From the NCBI GenBank assembly GCA_017535125.1, contig JAFXUS010000037.1:22438-86437 (forward strand): a DNA stretch of 64,000 nucleotides, given 5' to 3'. Source of the DNA: Bacteroidales bacterium. Its GTDB lineage: Bacteria; Bacteroidota; Bacteroidia; Bacteroidales; UBA932. The notes beneath the pieces are model-generated. The model searched no databases. It saw only the letters and a program-made list of their open reading frames with translations, and had not been told where the DNA came from. Shown one piece after another: positions 1-6,951 of the stretch (the stretch's first letter is position 1; every line of letters begins with the position of its first letter). A program made the translations under genes and the position numbers.

Positions 1-902
1 TTGCCGGGAATCTTGTTGCCGGTGACCGTCAGCACGTTGGTGAAGAGCGGCTTGTTCTTCTGGACCGCCTCATAGACGGCCAGCGAGGTGGCCACGTTCT
101 GCACCACGGCGCCGACATCGATCGGCAGGCCGCCGGACTTCACCTGGCGGTGCATCACGGCGTCGATGAGCTGCTTTTCACCGCCCTGCGGGTAACGCTT
201 CTTGAGCGTCTTGACCTCCATGTCCGGATAGCCAAGTTCACGCACTGCGGCGCTCATCGAGGCGATGGCCTCGGGCTTGTTCTCCTCAATGCCGATCACG
301 CAGCGGCAGCCGAGCACCTTCTGCATGATGGCGGCGCCGACGACGATTTCCTTCGGGCGCTCGATCATGATGCGGTGGTCGCTGGTCAGGAACGGCTCGC
401 ACTCGGTGCCGTTCAGGATCAGGCATTCCGCCACCTTGCCGGGAGGCGGACTGAGCTTGACGTGGGTCGGGAACGTCGCACCGCCCAGGCCCACGACGCC
501 GGCGGCCTTGATCTTGTCCAGGATGGCGGCCTTGTCGTCGGGGATGGCGGTCACGAGCTCCTTGCTGCGGTCGATCGCGGGATCCCACTCGTCGCCTTCG
601 ACGGCAATCTCCACGTGCATGACGGGATTGCCGGCGAGGTCTTTGCGCGGGGCGATGGCCTTGACCGTGCCCGATACCGGGGAATGGACGAAGGCGGAGA
701 TGAATCCGCCCGGCTCCGCGATCACCTGGCCGACGAGCACTTTGTCGCCGGGAGCGACGACCGGCTTGGCCGGGGCGCCCAGGTGCTGGGCCATCGAAAC
801 GTAAACGGTCTGCGGGAGCGGAAGCTCCTCGATGGCGCATTCGCGGGCATATTTGCTGTCGTTGGGGTGGACACCACCCATCGAGAATGTCAGTTTACCC
901 AT
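1..902 (-). CDS. rnfC: Ion-translocating ferredoxin:NAD oxidoreductase (Rnf) subunit C, C-terminus outside window
   Basis: RnfC is the peripheral Fe-S/NADH-binding subunit of the Rnf complex, which couples ferredoxin and NAD redox chemistry to ion pumping across the inner membrane. I translated the minus strand from the ATG at 902-900. The protein opens MGKLTFSMGGVHPND, typical of RnfC, followed by the lipoyl-like fold (VAPGDKVLVGQVIAEP) and the NADH/FMN-binding core with GLGGATFPTHVKL and ILNGTECEPFLTSDH. About 300 residues are present; the C-terminal ferredoxin domain lies beyond base 1. The start codon overlaps the rnfB stop (ATGGGTAA), so the two are translationally coupled. The other rnf subunits are expected further out on the minus strand, but this cannot be seen. 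Confidence 0.95.
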   Translation of the reverse strand, partial: MGKLTFSMGGVHPNDSKYARECAIEELPLPQTVYVSMAQHLGAPAKPVVAPGDKVLVGQVIAEPGGFISAFVHSPVSGTVKAIAPRKDLAGNPVMHVEIAVEGDEWDPAIDRSKELVTAIPDDKAAILDKIKAAGVVGLGGATFPTHVKLSPPPGKVAECLILNGTECEPFLTSDHRIMIERPKEIVVGAAIMQKVLGCRCVIGIEENKPEAIASMSAAVRELGYPDMEVKTLKKRYPQGGEKQLIDAVMHRQVKSGGLPIDVGAVVQNVATSLAVYEAVQKNKPLFTNVLTVTGNKIPG

Positions 903-1845
903 TGGCGTCCTCCTTTTTAGTTTCCGGCTCTGCGGCCGGAATGACGGGTGCTGCCGCTTTGGCCGCTTCGGCGGCCTTGGCCTTGCGGTCGGCGATGCGT
1001 TTCTTGACGGCCTCCTTGTCGAGCTCCTTCGGGAAATTCACCCCGTGAATGGCGCCCGTCGGGCAGACCGCCTCGCACTCGCGGCAGAGTTTGCACTTCG
1101 TGAAATCGATGTAGGCCACGTTGTCCGTGACGGTGATGGCGTCGTGCGTGCAGGTCTTGGCACAGAGGCCGCAGCCGATGCAGGCATTGGCGCAAGCCTT
1201 CTTCGCGGCCGGGCCCTTGTCCTTGTTGATGCAGGACACGTACTCGCGCATGCCGCGGGGGCCCTTGAGACGCAGTTCGATGACGTGCTTGGGGCAGGCC
1301 TTCGCGCAGGCGCCGCAGGCGGTGCACTTCTCCTCGTCCACGACGGGCAGGCCCGTCGCCGGATCCATCGAAAGCGCGCCGAACTGGCAGGCCGCCACGC
1401 AGTCGCCGCAGCCCAGGCAGCCGAAGGCGCAGCCGGTGTCGCCGCTGTAGAGCGCGGCCTTCACCCGGCAGGACTGGGCGCCGTCGTACTCGTTGGTACG
1501 CGGGCGCGCTTCGCAGCTGCCGTTGCAGCGGACCACCGCGACCTGCGGGGCTTTCGCGGCCACGGTGAAGCCGAGAATGGAAGCGACCTTCTGCATCACC
1601 TCGTCGCCGCCCACCGGGCAATATTGGTTGTCCAGGTTAGGTGCTTTGACCGCCGCATCGGCGAAAGCGCGGCATCCGGCGAAGCCGCAGCCGCCGCAGT
1701 TGGCGCCCGGCATCACCTTCTCCACTTCGTCAATCCGCGGGTCCTCCTCGACCTTGAACTTGCGCGCCACCCAGAACAGGATCAACGCAAGCAACAGGCC
1801 CAGGACGCTCAGGATGGCGACGGTCCAGATGATTGTTTGAGTCAT
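895..1845 (-). CDS. rnfB: Rnf complex subunit B, polyferredoxin
   Basis: RnfB feeds electrons into the Rnf complex. The 316-residue protein has an N-terminal membrane anchor (residues about 5-28), then the Fe-S domain with the NCGGCGFAGC motif and a later Cys (QYCPVGG). After it come four CxxCxxC-type cluster sets: CLGCGDCVAAC, CTACGACAKAC, CIGCGLCAKTC and CKLCRECEAVC. That gives more ferredoxin modules than the short proteobacterial form. Its start abuts the stop of the RseC-like gene (TAATG overlap) and its end overlaps rnfC. Residues about 299-308 of the Ala/Lys-rich tail are encoded by a short palindrome (922-948) shared with other genes in this window. The tail is therefore probably a recent extension without catalytic role. 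Confidence 0.96.
   Translation of the reverse strand: MTQTIIWTVAILSVLGLLLALILFWVARKFKVEEDPRIDEVEKVMPGANCGGCGFAGCRAFADAAVKAPNLDNQYCPVGGDEVMQKVASILGFTVAAKAPQVAVVRCNGSCEARPRTNEYDGAQSCRVKAALYSGDTGCAFGCLGCGDCVAACQFGALSMDPATGLPVVDEEKCTACGACAKACPKHVIELRLKGPRGMREYVSCINKDKGPAAKKACANACIGCGLCAKTCTHDAITVTDNVAYIDFTKCKLCRECEAVCPTGAIHGVNFPKELDKEAVKKRIADRKAKAAEAAKAAAPVIPAAEPETKKEDANG
922..948. repeat. Family-1 palindrome inside rnfB C-terminal tail
   Basis: 27-bp palindrome with TTCCGGC and GCCGGAA arms followed by TGACGGG. Same pattern as the copies at 7163, 14222, 31938 and 59325. Encodes about nine residues of the RnfB tail (PVIPAAEPE). Confidence 0.75.
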
Positions 1846-2264
1846 TATGGTTTAAGGTTAAAAACGTATTCGTTTCTCAGACGGCCGCGCAGCAGCCAGA
1901 TGACCCCGTAGTACAGGGCCACGGCACCGATCGCAACCAAACCGGCCAGCAACTCCGGTCCCCCGGCGGCGAGCGTGCCCAGCAGGGCCGCCACCATCAC
2001 GATCAAGGGCAGCACGTACGCAAGCCAGACGGCCTTGTGGCCCATCGAGGCACGCAGGACCACCTCCACTTCCTGACCGACCTGGTAGTTGTCCCATCCC
2101 CGCGTCGGGAGTTCGACCTGCTTGACCGAGCTGTCGCCCAGGCTGCAAAGGCCCTTCGCGTGACAGGCGGCACAGGCCGACTCGGACACGATCTCCACGG
2201 TCGTGACCTCAGGTGTGATCGAGACGATGCGCCCGCGATGAGATATCTCGCTATTGGAACTCAT
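1845..2264 (-). CDS. RseC/MucC-type SoxR-reducing family membrane protein
   Basis: A 139-residue protein of the RseC/MucC family. It has a soluble N-terminal part with a Cys cluster (CAACHAKGLC, residues about 32-41) that could hold a redox group, and two closely spaced transmembrane helices (about 83-125). In proteobacteria RseC and the Rnf-like Rsx complex act together to keep SoxR reduced. In Bacteroidota this gene commonly sits just before rnfB, as it does here, so a role in Rnf assembly or redox maturation is the better guess. It overlaps the end of dnaB by 14 nt and the start of rnfB by 1 nt. Family assignment is firm; the exact biochemical role is inferred from context. Confidence 0.88.
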   Translation of the reverse strand: MSSNSEISHRGRIVSITPEVTTVEIVSESACAACHAKGLCSLGDSSVKQVELPTRGWDNYQVGQEVEVVLRASMGHKAVWLAYVLPLIVMVAALLGTLAAGGPELLAGLVAIGAVALYYGVIWLLRGRLRNEYVFNLKP

Positions 2265-3723
2265 TGTTCACCATTGTGTTCATGGCGGAGTCGATGGTCA
2301 TCGAACCGGCCCGCATATCCAGGGTGTCGTCGATCTCGACGAAGCGGATCTGCTCGCTCTTGAAGAGCATGTCGATGTCGCAGGTCTCGCCGTTACGGTG
2401 CTTGGCGATGATGATCTGCGTCTTTTCCTTGTCCTCGGGATTCTCGCTCAGGCCCACGAAATCCGGCCGGTGGATGAAGAGCACCATGTCGGCGTCCTGC
2501 TCGATGGAGCCGGACTCGCGCAGGTCGGACAGCTGCGGCTTGCCGCCGCCGCCCTGCCGCTGCACGGCCTGGCGGGAAAGCTGGGACAGCGCGATGATCG
2601 GAACGTCCAGCTCCTTGGCCGTGGCCTTGAGCGTACGGGAAATGGCCGCCACCTCCTGCTCGCGCATGCCCTTGAGCTCGGCGGGACCCTGCATCAGCTG
2701 CAGGTAGTCCACGACGATGAGGCGCACGCCCTTGTTCTTCACGAGGTTCTTGGCCTTGGTGCGGAACTCCATCAGCGGGAGACCCGGCGTGTCGTCGATA
2801 TAGAGCGGAGCCTTGGACAGGGCCTTGAGTTTGTACTCGAGCTGTTCCCATTCATAGTCCTCCAGCTTGACGCCGCCCTTGATCTTGTCGGCCGGCAGGC
2901 CGGACTCGGACGTGATCAGGCGCTTGACGAGCTGGATGGCGGACATCTCCAGGGAGAAGAACGCCACCGCCATGTGGTGGTCCACCGCGGCGTTGCGCGC
3001 GAGGTTCAGCGAGAAGGCCGTCTTACCCACGGAAGGACGGGCAGCCAGGATGATCAGGTCGGATTTCTGCCAACCCATCGTGATGCGGTCGATGCTGTAG
3101 AAACCGGACGGCACGCCGTTCAGGCCGGTGCTGCCCTGCATCTCCTGGATGTCCGACATCGCGACGTTGATCAGGCTGCCGATGTCCTGCACCTCGCGGC
3201 GCACGTTGCTCTGGATGGCGGCATAGACCTTGCTCTGCGCATTGTCGATCAGGTCGTCCACCTTGATCGAATCGTCGAAGGAATCCCGCAGGATGTCGTA
3301 CGACGCGGAGATCAGGTCGCGCTGGATCGTCTTCTGCTTGAGGATCTTGACGTAGTACTCGATGTGCGCGGCGGAACCCACCTTCTCGGAGAGGTTCGCC
3401 AGCACGACGGTCCCGCCCACCGACTCCAGGTTACCCTGGGACTTGAGTTCGCTGCTGACCGTGATGATATCGACGGAGGTGTGGTCCGTGACCAGACGCG
3501 CCATCGCCTCGAAGATCATCCGGTGCTTGGGGTCATAGAAACAGGAAGGCGTGAGCTCCTCCATGGCGAGGTCCACGCAGGACGGCTCCAGCAGCATCGC
3601 GCCCAGTACGGCCTCCTCGACGTCCGGAGCCTGGGGCGGCTTGTTGCCGATCTCCATGCCGAGCGTCTCGAGGTTGACCGTCTGGTCTTTCTTGCGCGTA
3701 TTGCCGGGCCGCTGTACAGCCAT
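2251..3723 (-). CDS. dnaB: Replicative DNA helicase DnaB
   Basis: DnaB is the hexameric 5'-3' helicase that unwinds DNA at the replication fork. The 490-residue product has the usual two domains. The N-terminal primase-interaction domain (about 28-130) begins PPQAPDVEEAVLGAML. The RecA-like C-terminal domain has Walker A ARPSVGKTAFS (about 228-238), Walker B RLIVVDYLQLM (about 334-344), and the conserved QLSRQ and LRESGSIEQDAD segments near 400-425. No intein or insertion is present and the length is normal. It starts five bases after the zinc-ribbon gene stops and runs 14 nt into the RseC-like gene, so it lies in the same minus-strand transcription unit. A single chromosomal copy is expected. 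Confidence 0.98.
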   Translation of the reverse strand: MAVQRPGNTRKKDQTVNLETLGMEIGNKPPQAPDVEEAVLGAMLLEPSCVDLAMEELTPSCFYDPKHRMIFEAMARLVTDHTSVDIITVSSELKSQGNLESVGGTVVLANLSEKVGSAAHIEYYVKILKQKTIQRDLISASYDILRDSFDDSIKVDDLIDNAQSKVYAAIQSNVRREVQDIGSLINVAMSDIQEMQGSTGLNGVPSGFYSIDRITMGWQKSDLIILAARPSVGKTAFSLNLARNAAVDHHMAVAFFSLEMSAIQLVKRLITSESGLPADKIKGGVKLEDYEWEQLEYKLKALSKAPLYIDDTPGLPLMEFRTKAKNLVKNKGVRLIVVDYLQLMQGPAELKGMREQEVAAISRTLKATAKELDVPIIALSQLSRQAVQRQGGGGKPQLSDLRESGSIEQDADMVLFIHRPDFVGLSENPEDKEKTQIIIAKHRNGETCDIDMLFKSEQIRFVEIDDTLDMRAGSMTIDSAMNTMVNNEFQ

Positions 3724-3728
3724 CTCCG

Positions 3729-4562
3729 CTAGATGTCAGGATTAACGATGATGCGGCCGCAGTGCTCGCAGATGACGAGCTTCTTGCCGGACGCGATGTC
3801 CAGGATTCGCTGCGGGGTGATGGTATGGAAGCAACCGCCGCAGGCGTCGCCATAGGTGCCGTCCTCGTGCTTCGGGAACAGCGTCACCACGGCGAGGTGG
3901 TTGTGGGCGTTGCCACGGATGCGCTCGTAGGCGCTCAGCGTACGCTCGTCGATCTTGGCGGCGCAGGCGCTGCGCTTGGCCTGGAGGGCTTTCTCCTCCT
4001 TGGCCGTGGACTCCACGATCGTGGCCAGTTCTTCCTGCTTGGCCTTGAGGTCCTCTTCGCGGATGAGGATGCGGTCGGCGATGCGCTCGCGGTCGAGCTT
4101 GCGCTCTTCGATGGCGGCGCGGGCATCAGTGATGTTCTTCTCGGCGATGGCGCGCAGCAGGCCCTGGTTCTCCAGTTCCTTGTTGATGGAATCGAACTCG
4201 CGGCTGTTGGAGATGTTCTCCAGCTGGCTGCGGTATTTCTCGATCTCGGTGTCCAGTTCGACGATCTGCTTGTTGGCGTTGTCAATGGTGGCGTTGTAGC
4301 CCTCGATCAGCTGTCCGATCTTGTCGGACTTGGCGCGCAGGCCGGCCAGTTCCTCTTCGAGGATGGCGACCTCGGCGGGCAGTTCGCCGCGCAGGTGGAC
4401 CAGCTCGTCGATGGCGACGTCGGCCTCCTGCAGTTCATAAAGTACTTTGAGTTTCTCCTGCGTGCTCTGCTCGGTCTCCGCGAAGCTCTTGCGCAGCGAG
4501 ACAAAAGTCTCCCGCTCATCGATCGGAGTCGGCACTTTCGTTGTTTTTTTGGTGGTAGCCAT
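3729..4562 (-). CDS. Coiled-coil protein with C-terminal C4 zinc ribbon (DUF164/CT398-like)
   Basis: The 277-residue protein is a long heptad-rich coiled coil (residues about 30-205) followed by a compact zinc ribbon. The ribbon cysteines are visible as CGGCFH and, 25 residues later, CEHCGR. This matches the widespread zf-RING_7/DUF164 family (Chlamydia CT398, H. pylori HP0958). Members have been linked to RNA handling, flagellar or secretion components and sigma-54, but no single function covers the family. A TAACTTTG promoter element at 4606-4613 precedes the ATG by 43 nt and lies within the end of the merR-type gene, so this gene and dnaB may have their own promoter. Confidence 0.88.
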   Translation of the reverse strand: MATTKKTTKVPTPIDERETFVSLRKSFAETEQSTQEKLKVLYELQEADVAIDELVHLRGELPAEVAILEEELAGLRAKSDKIGQLIEGYNATIDNANKQIVELDTEIEKYRSQLENISNSREFDSINKELENQGLLRAIAEKNITDARAAIEERKLDRERIADRILIREEDLKAKQEELATIVESTAKEEKALQAKRSACAAKIDERTLSAYERIRGNAHNHLAVVTLFPKHEDGTYGDACGGCFHTITPQRILDIASGKKLVICEHCGRIIVNPDI

Positions 4563-4605
4563 ATATGCTTTTTTGATATTTATTACTACGTAATATTACA
4601 AATTG

Positions 4606-4613
4606 CAAAGTTA
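4606..4613 (-). promoter_or_regulatory. -7 element TAACTTTG before the zinc-ribbon gene
   Basis: Matches the Bacteroidota TAnnTTTG -7 consensus on the minus strand, 43 nt before the ATG at 4562. It overlaps the last codons of the MerR-type gene. Confidence 0.55.
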
Positions 4614-4931
4614 GGAAATATTTTTCTTAATCTCCACAAGTTGGGCGCGGATTTCCTTGAGCGATTCGAGCGCCTTGACGCTCTTGTCCACGGGGCGCCG
4701 GTCACCGGCCAGCTGGAGGGCGGCGCCTTCCAGGGTCAGGCCGCGGTCCTTGACCAGATGGTGGATCTGCTTGAAGGTCTCCACGTCGGCAGCAGTGAAC
4801 TGCCGGTTGCCCTTGGCGTTGCGCTTGGGCTTGATGAATTTCGGGAAAGAGTTGGACCAGAAACGTACCAGGGACACCGATTCGCCCAGGATCCCGGCCA
4901 CTTCGCCGATCGAGTAATACAGTTTCTCCAT
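4611..4931 (-). CDS. MerR-family transcriptional regulator, short form
   Basis: A 106-residue DNA-binding protein. It opens MEKLYYSIGEVAGILGE with the winged helix-turn-helix of the MerR family, then VRFWSNSFPKFIKPKRN and the RQFTAADVETFKQIHHLV segment of the second helix pair. A short C-terminal helix follows and no effector domain is visible. Bacteroidales genomes often carry this short MerR protein next to M23 peptidase and alaS genes, the same order as here. It begins 4 nt after the stop of the upstream M23 gene, indicating co-transcription. Target genes are unknown; control of envelope genes is only a contextual guess. Confidence 0.9.
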   Translation of the reverse strand: MEKLYYSIGEVAGILGESVSLVRFWSNSFPKFIKPKRNAKGNRQFTAADVETFKQIHHLVKDRGLTLEGAALQLAGDRRPVDKSVKALESLKEIRAQLVEIKKNIS

Positions 4932-4935
4932 ATCG

Positions 4936-5892
4936 TTAATCCATTGATTGCATTGTGTTGACGGACATGTACAGCATGTTCACGTATTCCGTCGGGCTGA
5001 CGGAAGCGAAGAAGAAGCCCACCGGATCCTTCCCGGCGCCATCCTTGCGCACTTCGTAGTGGAGGTGCGGGGCAAAGGCCTGCCCGGACATACCCACGGC
5101 GCCGATGCGGTCGCCGGCATGCACGCGCTGACCGACGTGGACGTTCATGCTCTCCAGGTGGGCATAGACGGTCTCATAGCCGCCCTCGTGCGCGATCCGC
5201 ACCGTATTGCCCAGGGATTTGCTCGAAGAGGCTCCCGTCACCGTGCCGTCCGCGGCGGCCAGCACCGGCGTGCCGCGCGCGACGATCAGGTCCAGGCCCT
5301 CATGATAGACGTAGGCCTTGTAGAACGGGTTCATCTTCCGCCCGGTCGATGCCCCGATCTGGGGATAGGTGATGTCGGCGATCGGGAGCGTCATCGGCGG
5401 GAGGACGAGGGAGGAATCGGACAGCGCCCGGAAAATACGTTCGAATGCCGCATCCACCGATTTGCTGCGACGCAGCAGGCTGTCCGCCTTGTCCCGCGCG
5501 TAGGTGACCAGGCGCCATTCCGGAATGGTGTCGGCCGCGCTGATTCGCCCCTGGTCGTCCATCGGATCCAGCATGGGTGCGCCGGAAGAATGGAAGACCA
5601 GCCCGTAGATCTCATTATCCTTGTGCTGCAGATTGGCGATGGCGTCGCCGAGCAGCTGTTCACGCTCTTCCAGGCCGGGATAGAGCCGCTCGTACATGCG
5701 GATTTCGCGCCGGAGACGGCGCTCGGTATCCGTGCGGAAGACCGTCGTGAACGCCAGATAGACCAGCACCGCCAGGGTAAAGGTCAGCAGCAGGTACACC
5801 ACGAGCGTGGCCACGGTCCGCCCGATCCGGCGCGGCACCTGTCCGAAATGGAAGTTCTCGGCATTGAATATGAACGGTCTGCGTCTAGCCAT
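4936..5892 (-). CDS. M23 family metallopeptidase (second of tandem pair)
   Basis: A 318-residue membrane-anchored peptidoglycan endopeptidase of the LytM/M23 type. A single transmembrane helix (about 25-50) puts the rest in the periplasm. A helical stretch follows, then the catalytic domain (about 190-300). The zinc ligands are intact: HEGLD, YAHLES and HLHYEV. It should therefore be an active enzyme cutting peptide cross-links. The start overlaps the stop of the preceding M23 gene by 8 nt (ATGGCTAG), so the two paralogues are translated as a pair. Similarity is greatest in the C-terminal domain and the N-terminal halves have diverged, which suggests different partners. Confidence 0.93.
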   Translation of the reverse strand: MARRRPFIFNAENFHFGQVPRRIGRTVATLVVYLLLTFTLAVLVYLAFTTVFRTDTERRLRREIRMYERLYPGLEEREQLLGDAIANLQHKDNEIYGLVFHSSGAPMLDPMDDQGRISAADTIPEWRLVTYARDKADSLLRRSKSVDAAFERIFRALSDSSLVLPPMTLPIADITYPQIGASTGRKMNPFYKAYVYHEGLDLIVARGTPVLAAADGTVTGASSSKSLGNTVRIAHEGGYETVYAHLESMNVHVGQRVHAGDRIGAVGMSGQAFAPHLHYEVRKDGAGKDPVGFFFASVSPTEYVNMLYMSVNTMQSMD

Positions 5893-6907
5893 TGCCCTGT
5901 TTGCTGCGCCGGAGCAGCTCCGTCGTGCTGGTCCGCTTGCCGACCGGCGATTCCTCCTTGCGGGTGCCGATCATCGCGCGGTATTCATCCAGCGACATGT
6001 TGAAATCCATATAGTTCATCGGGTTCACCCGGTTGCCGCGATAGACCACCTCGTAGTGGAGGTGCGGGCCCGTGGACTTGCCGGTCGAGCCGACGTTACC
6101 GATCTGCTCGCCCCGTCTGATGTTCATGCCTACCGCCACGGTGATGACGCTGAGATGTGCGTAGCGCGTCTGGTAGCCGTAGCCGTGGTCGATGACGATC
6201 TGATTGCCGTAGCCGTTCGATTTGAACTCCGCCATCGTCACCACACCGTCGCCGGTGGCATAGACCGGCGTGCCCGTGGCCGCGGCCATGTCCTGGCCGC
6301 CATGGGCCTCGCCGCCGCCGAAGACGGGATCCGTCCGGTAGCCGAAGCCGCTCGAGAGATGGACCTTGGTCTTATCCGGGAGGAGCGGCGGTACGCTCGG
6401 CACGCAGGCGAGCATGTCGCCCGCGGTGCGGGCCAGCATGCCCACCTCGTCCAGCGACTTGCCCTGGATGTAGGCGCGCTTGGTCAGGTTGTCCAGCCGC
6501 CGGACCAACCAGCCCAGCGAGGAGTTCGTGCCCAGCAGATCCACTTCGGCATAGCGGTTGATGCCGCCCAGGCCGGAATTCTTCACTTCGTCCGGAATCT
6601 CGCCCAGGCCGTAGATCGAGCGGTACACCTCGTCGTCACGCTGCTCGATGCCCGTCAGCGTGCGGTCGTACAGGTCCAGACGGTTGGAGAGCACCTCCAT
6701 CCGCGCCTCCCACTCGGCCGCCCGGCGTTTGAGCACCGCGGTCCGCGGAAGGTCCCAGTGGAACACGGCGGTATAGAGCCAGAAGTACAGGAATACGAAA
6801 CCCGCGGCGGCCAGAATGGCTACCGACAGACGCACGGGTTTGAGGTACCTGGGTTCTTCCTGTTCCTCATACAGCAGCGTCTCGGGATTGAGGACGTACT
6901 TCGGCAT
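5885..6907 (-). CDS. M23 family metallopeptidase (first of tandem pair)
   Basis: A 340-residue periplasmic peptidase with one N-terminal transmembrane helix (about 25-48) and a helical stalk. Its M23 domain (about 165-310) keeps all metal ligands: HGGQD, YAHLSV and HLHYEV. The segment FGYRTDPVFGGGEAHGG is typical of the Bacteroidales M23 proteins found beside alaS. It probably remodels peptidoglycan during growth or division. A TATCTTTG promoter element (6915-6922) ends only 7 nt before the ATG, leaving almost no room for a 5' leader. The downstream MerR and second M23 genes overlap or abut, so they probably share this promoter. Confidence 0.94.
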   Translation of the reverse strand: MPKYVLNPETLLYEEQEEPRYLKPVRLSVAILAAAGFVFLYFWLYTAVFHWDLPRTAVLKRRAAEWEARMEVLSNRLDLYDRTLTGIEQRDDEVYRSIYGLGEIPDEVKNSGLGGINRYAEVDLLGTNSSLGWLVRRLDNLTKRAYIQGKSLDEVGMLARTAGDMLACVPSVPPLLPDKTKVHLSSGFGYRTDPVFGGGEAHGGQDMAAATGTPVYATGDGVVTMAEFKSNGYGNQIVIDHGYGYQTRYAHLSVITVAVGMNIRRGEQIGNVGSTGKSTGPHLHYEVVYRGNRVNPMNYMDFNMSLDEYRAMIGTRKEESPVGKRTSTTELLRRSKQGNG

Positions 6908-6914
6908 AGGGATG

Positions 6915-6922
6915 CAAAGATA
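6915..6922 (-). promoter_or_regulatory. -7 element TATCTTTG immediately before the first M23 gene
   Basis: Perfect TAnnTTTG box on the minus strand, 7 nt from the ATG at 6907. Transcription from it would start at or next to the start codon. Confidence 0.65.
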
Positions 6923-6951
6923 CTAATTTTTTGCAAATTGCGCCGTATCAC

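Noticed and set aside
2254..3732. 492-codon plus-strand frame over dnaB
   Set aside because: Exact antisense of dnaB, no recognisable motif.
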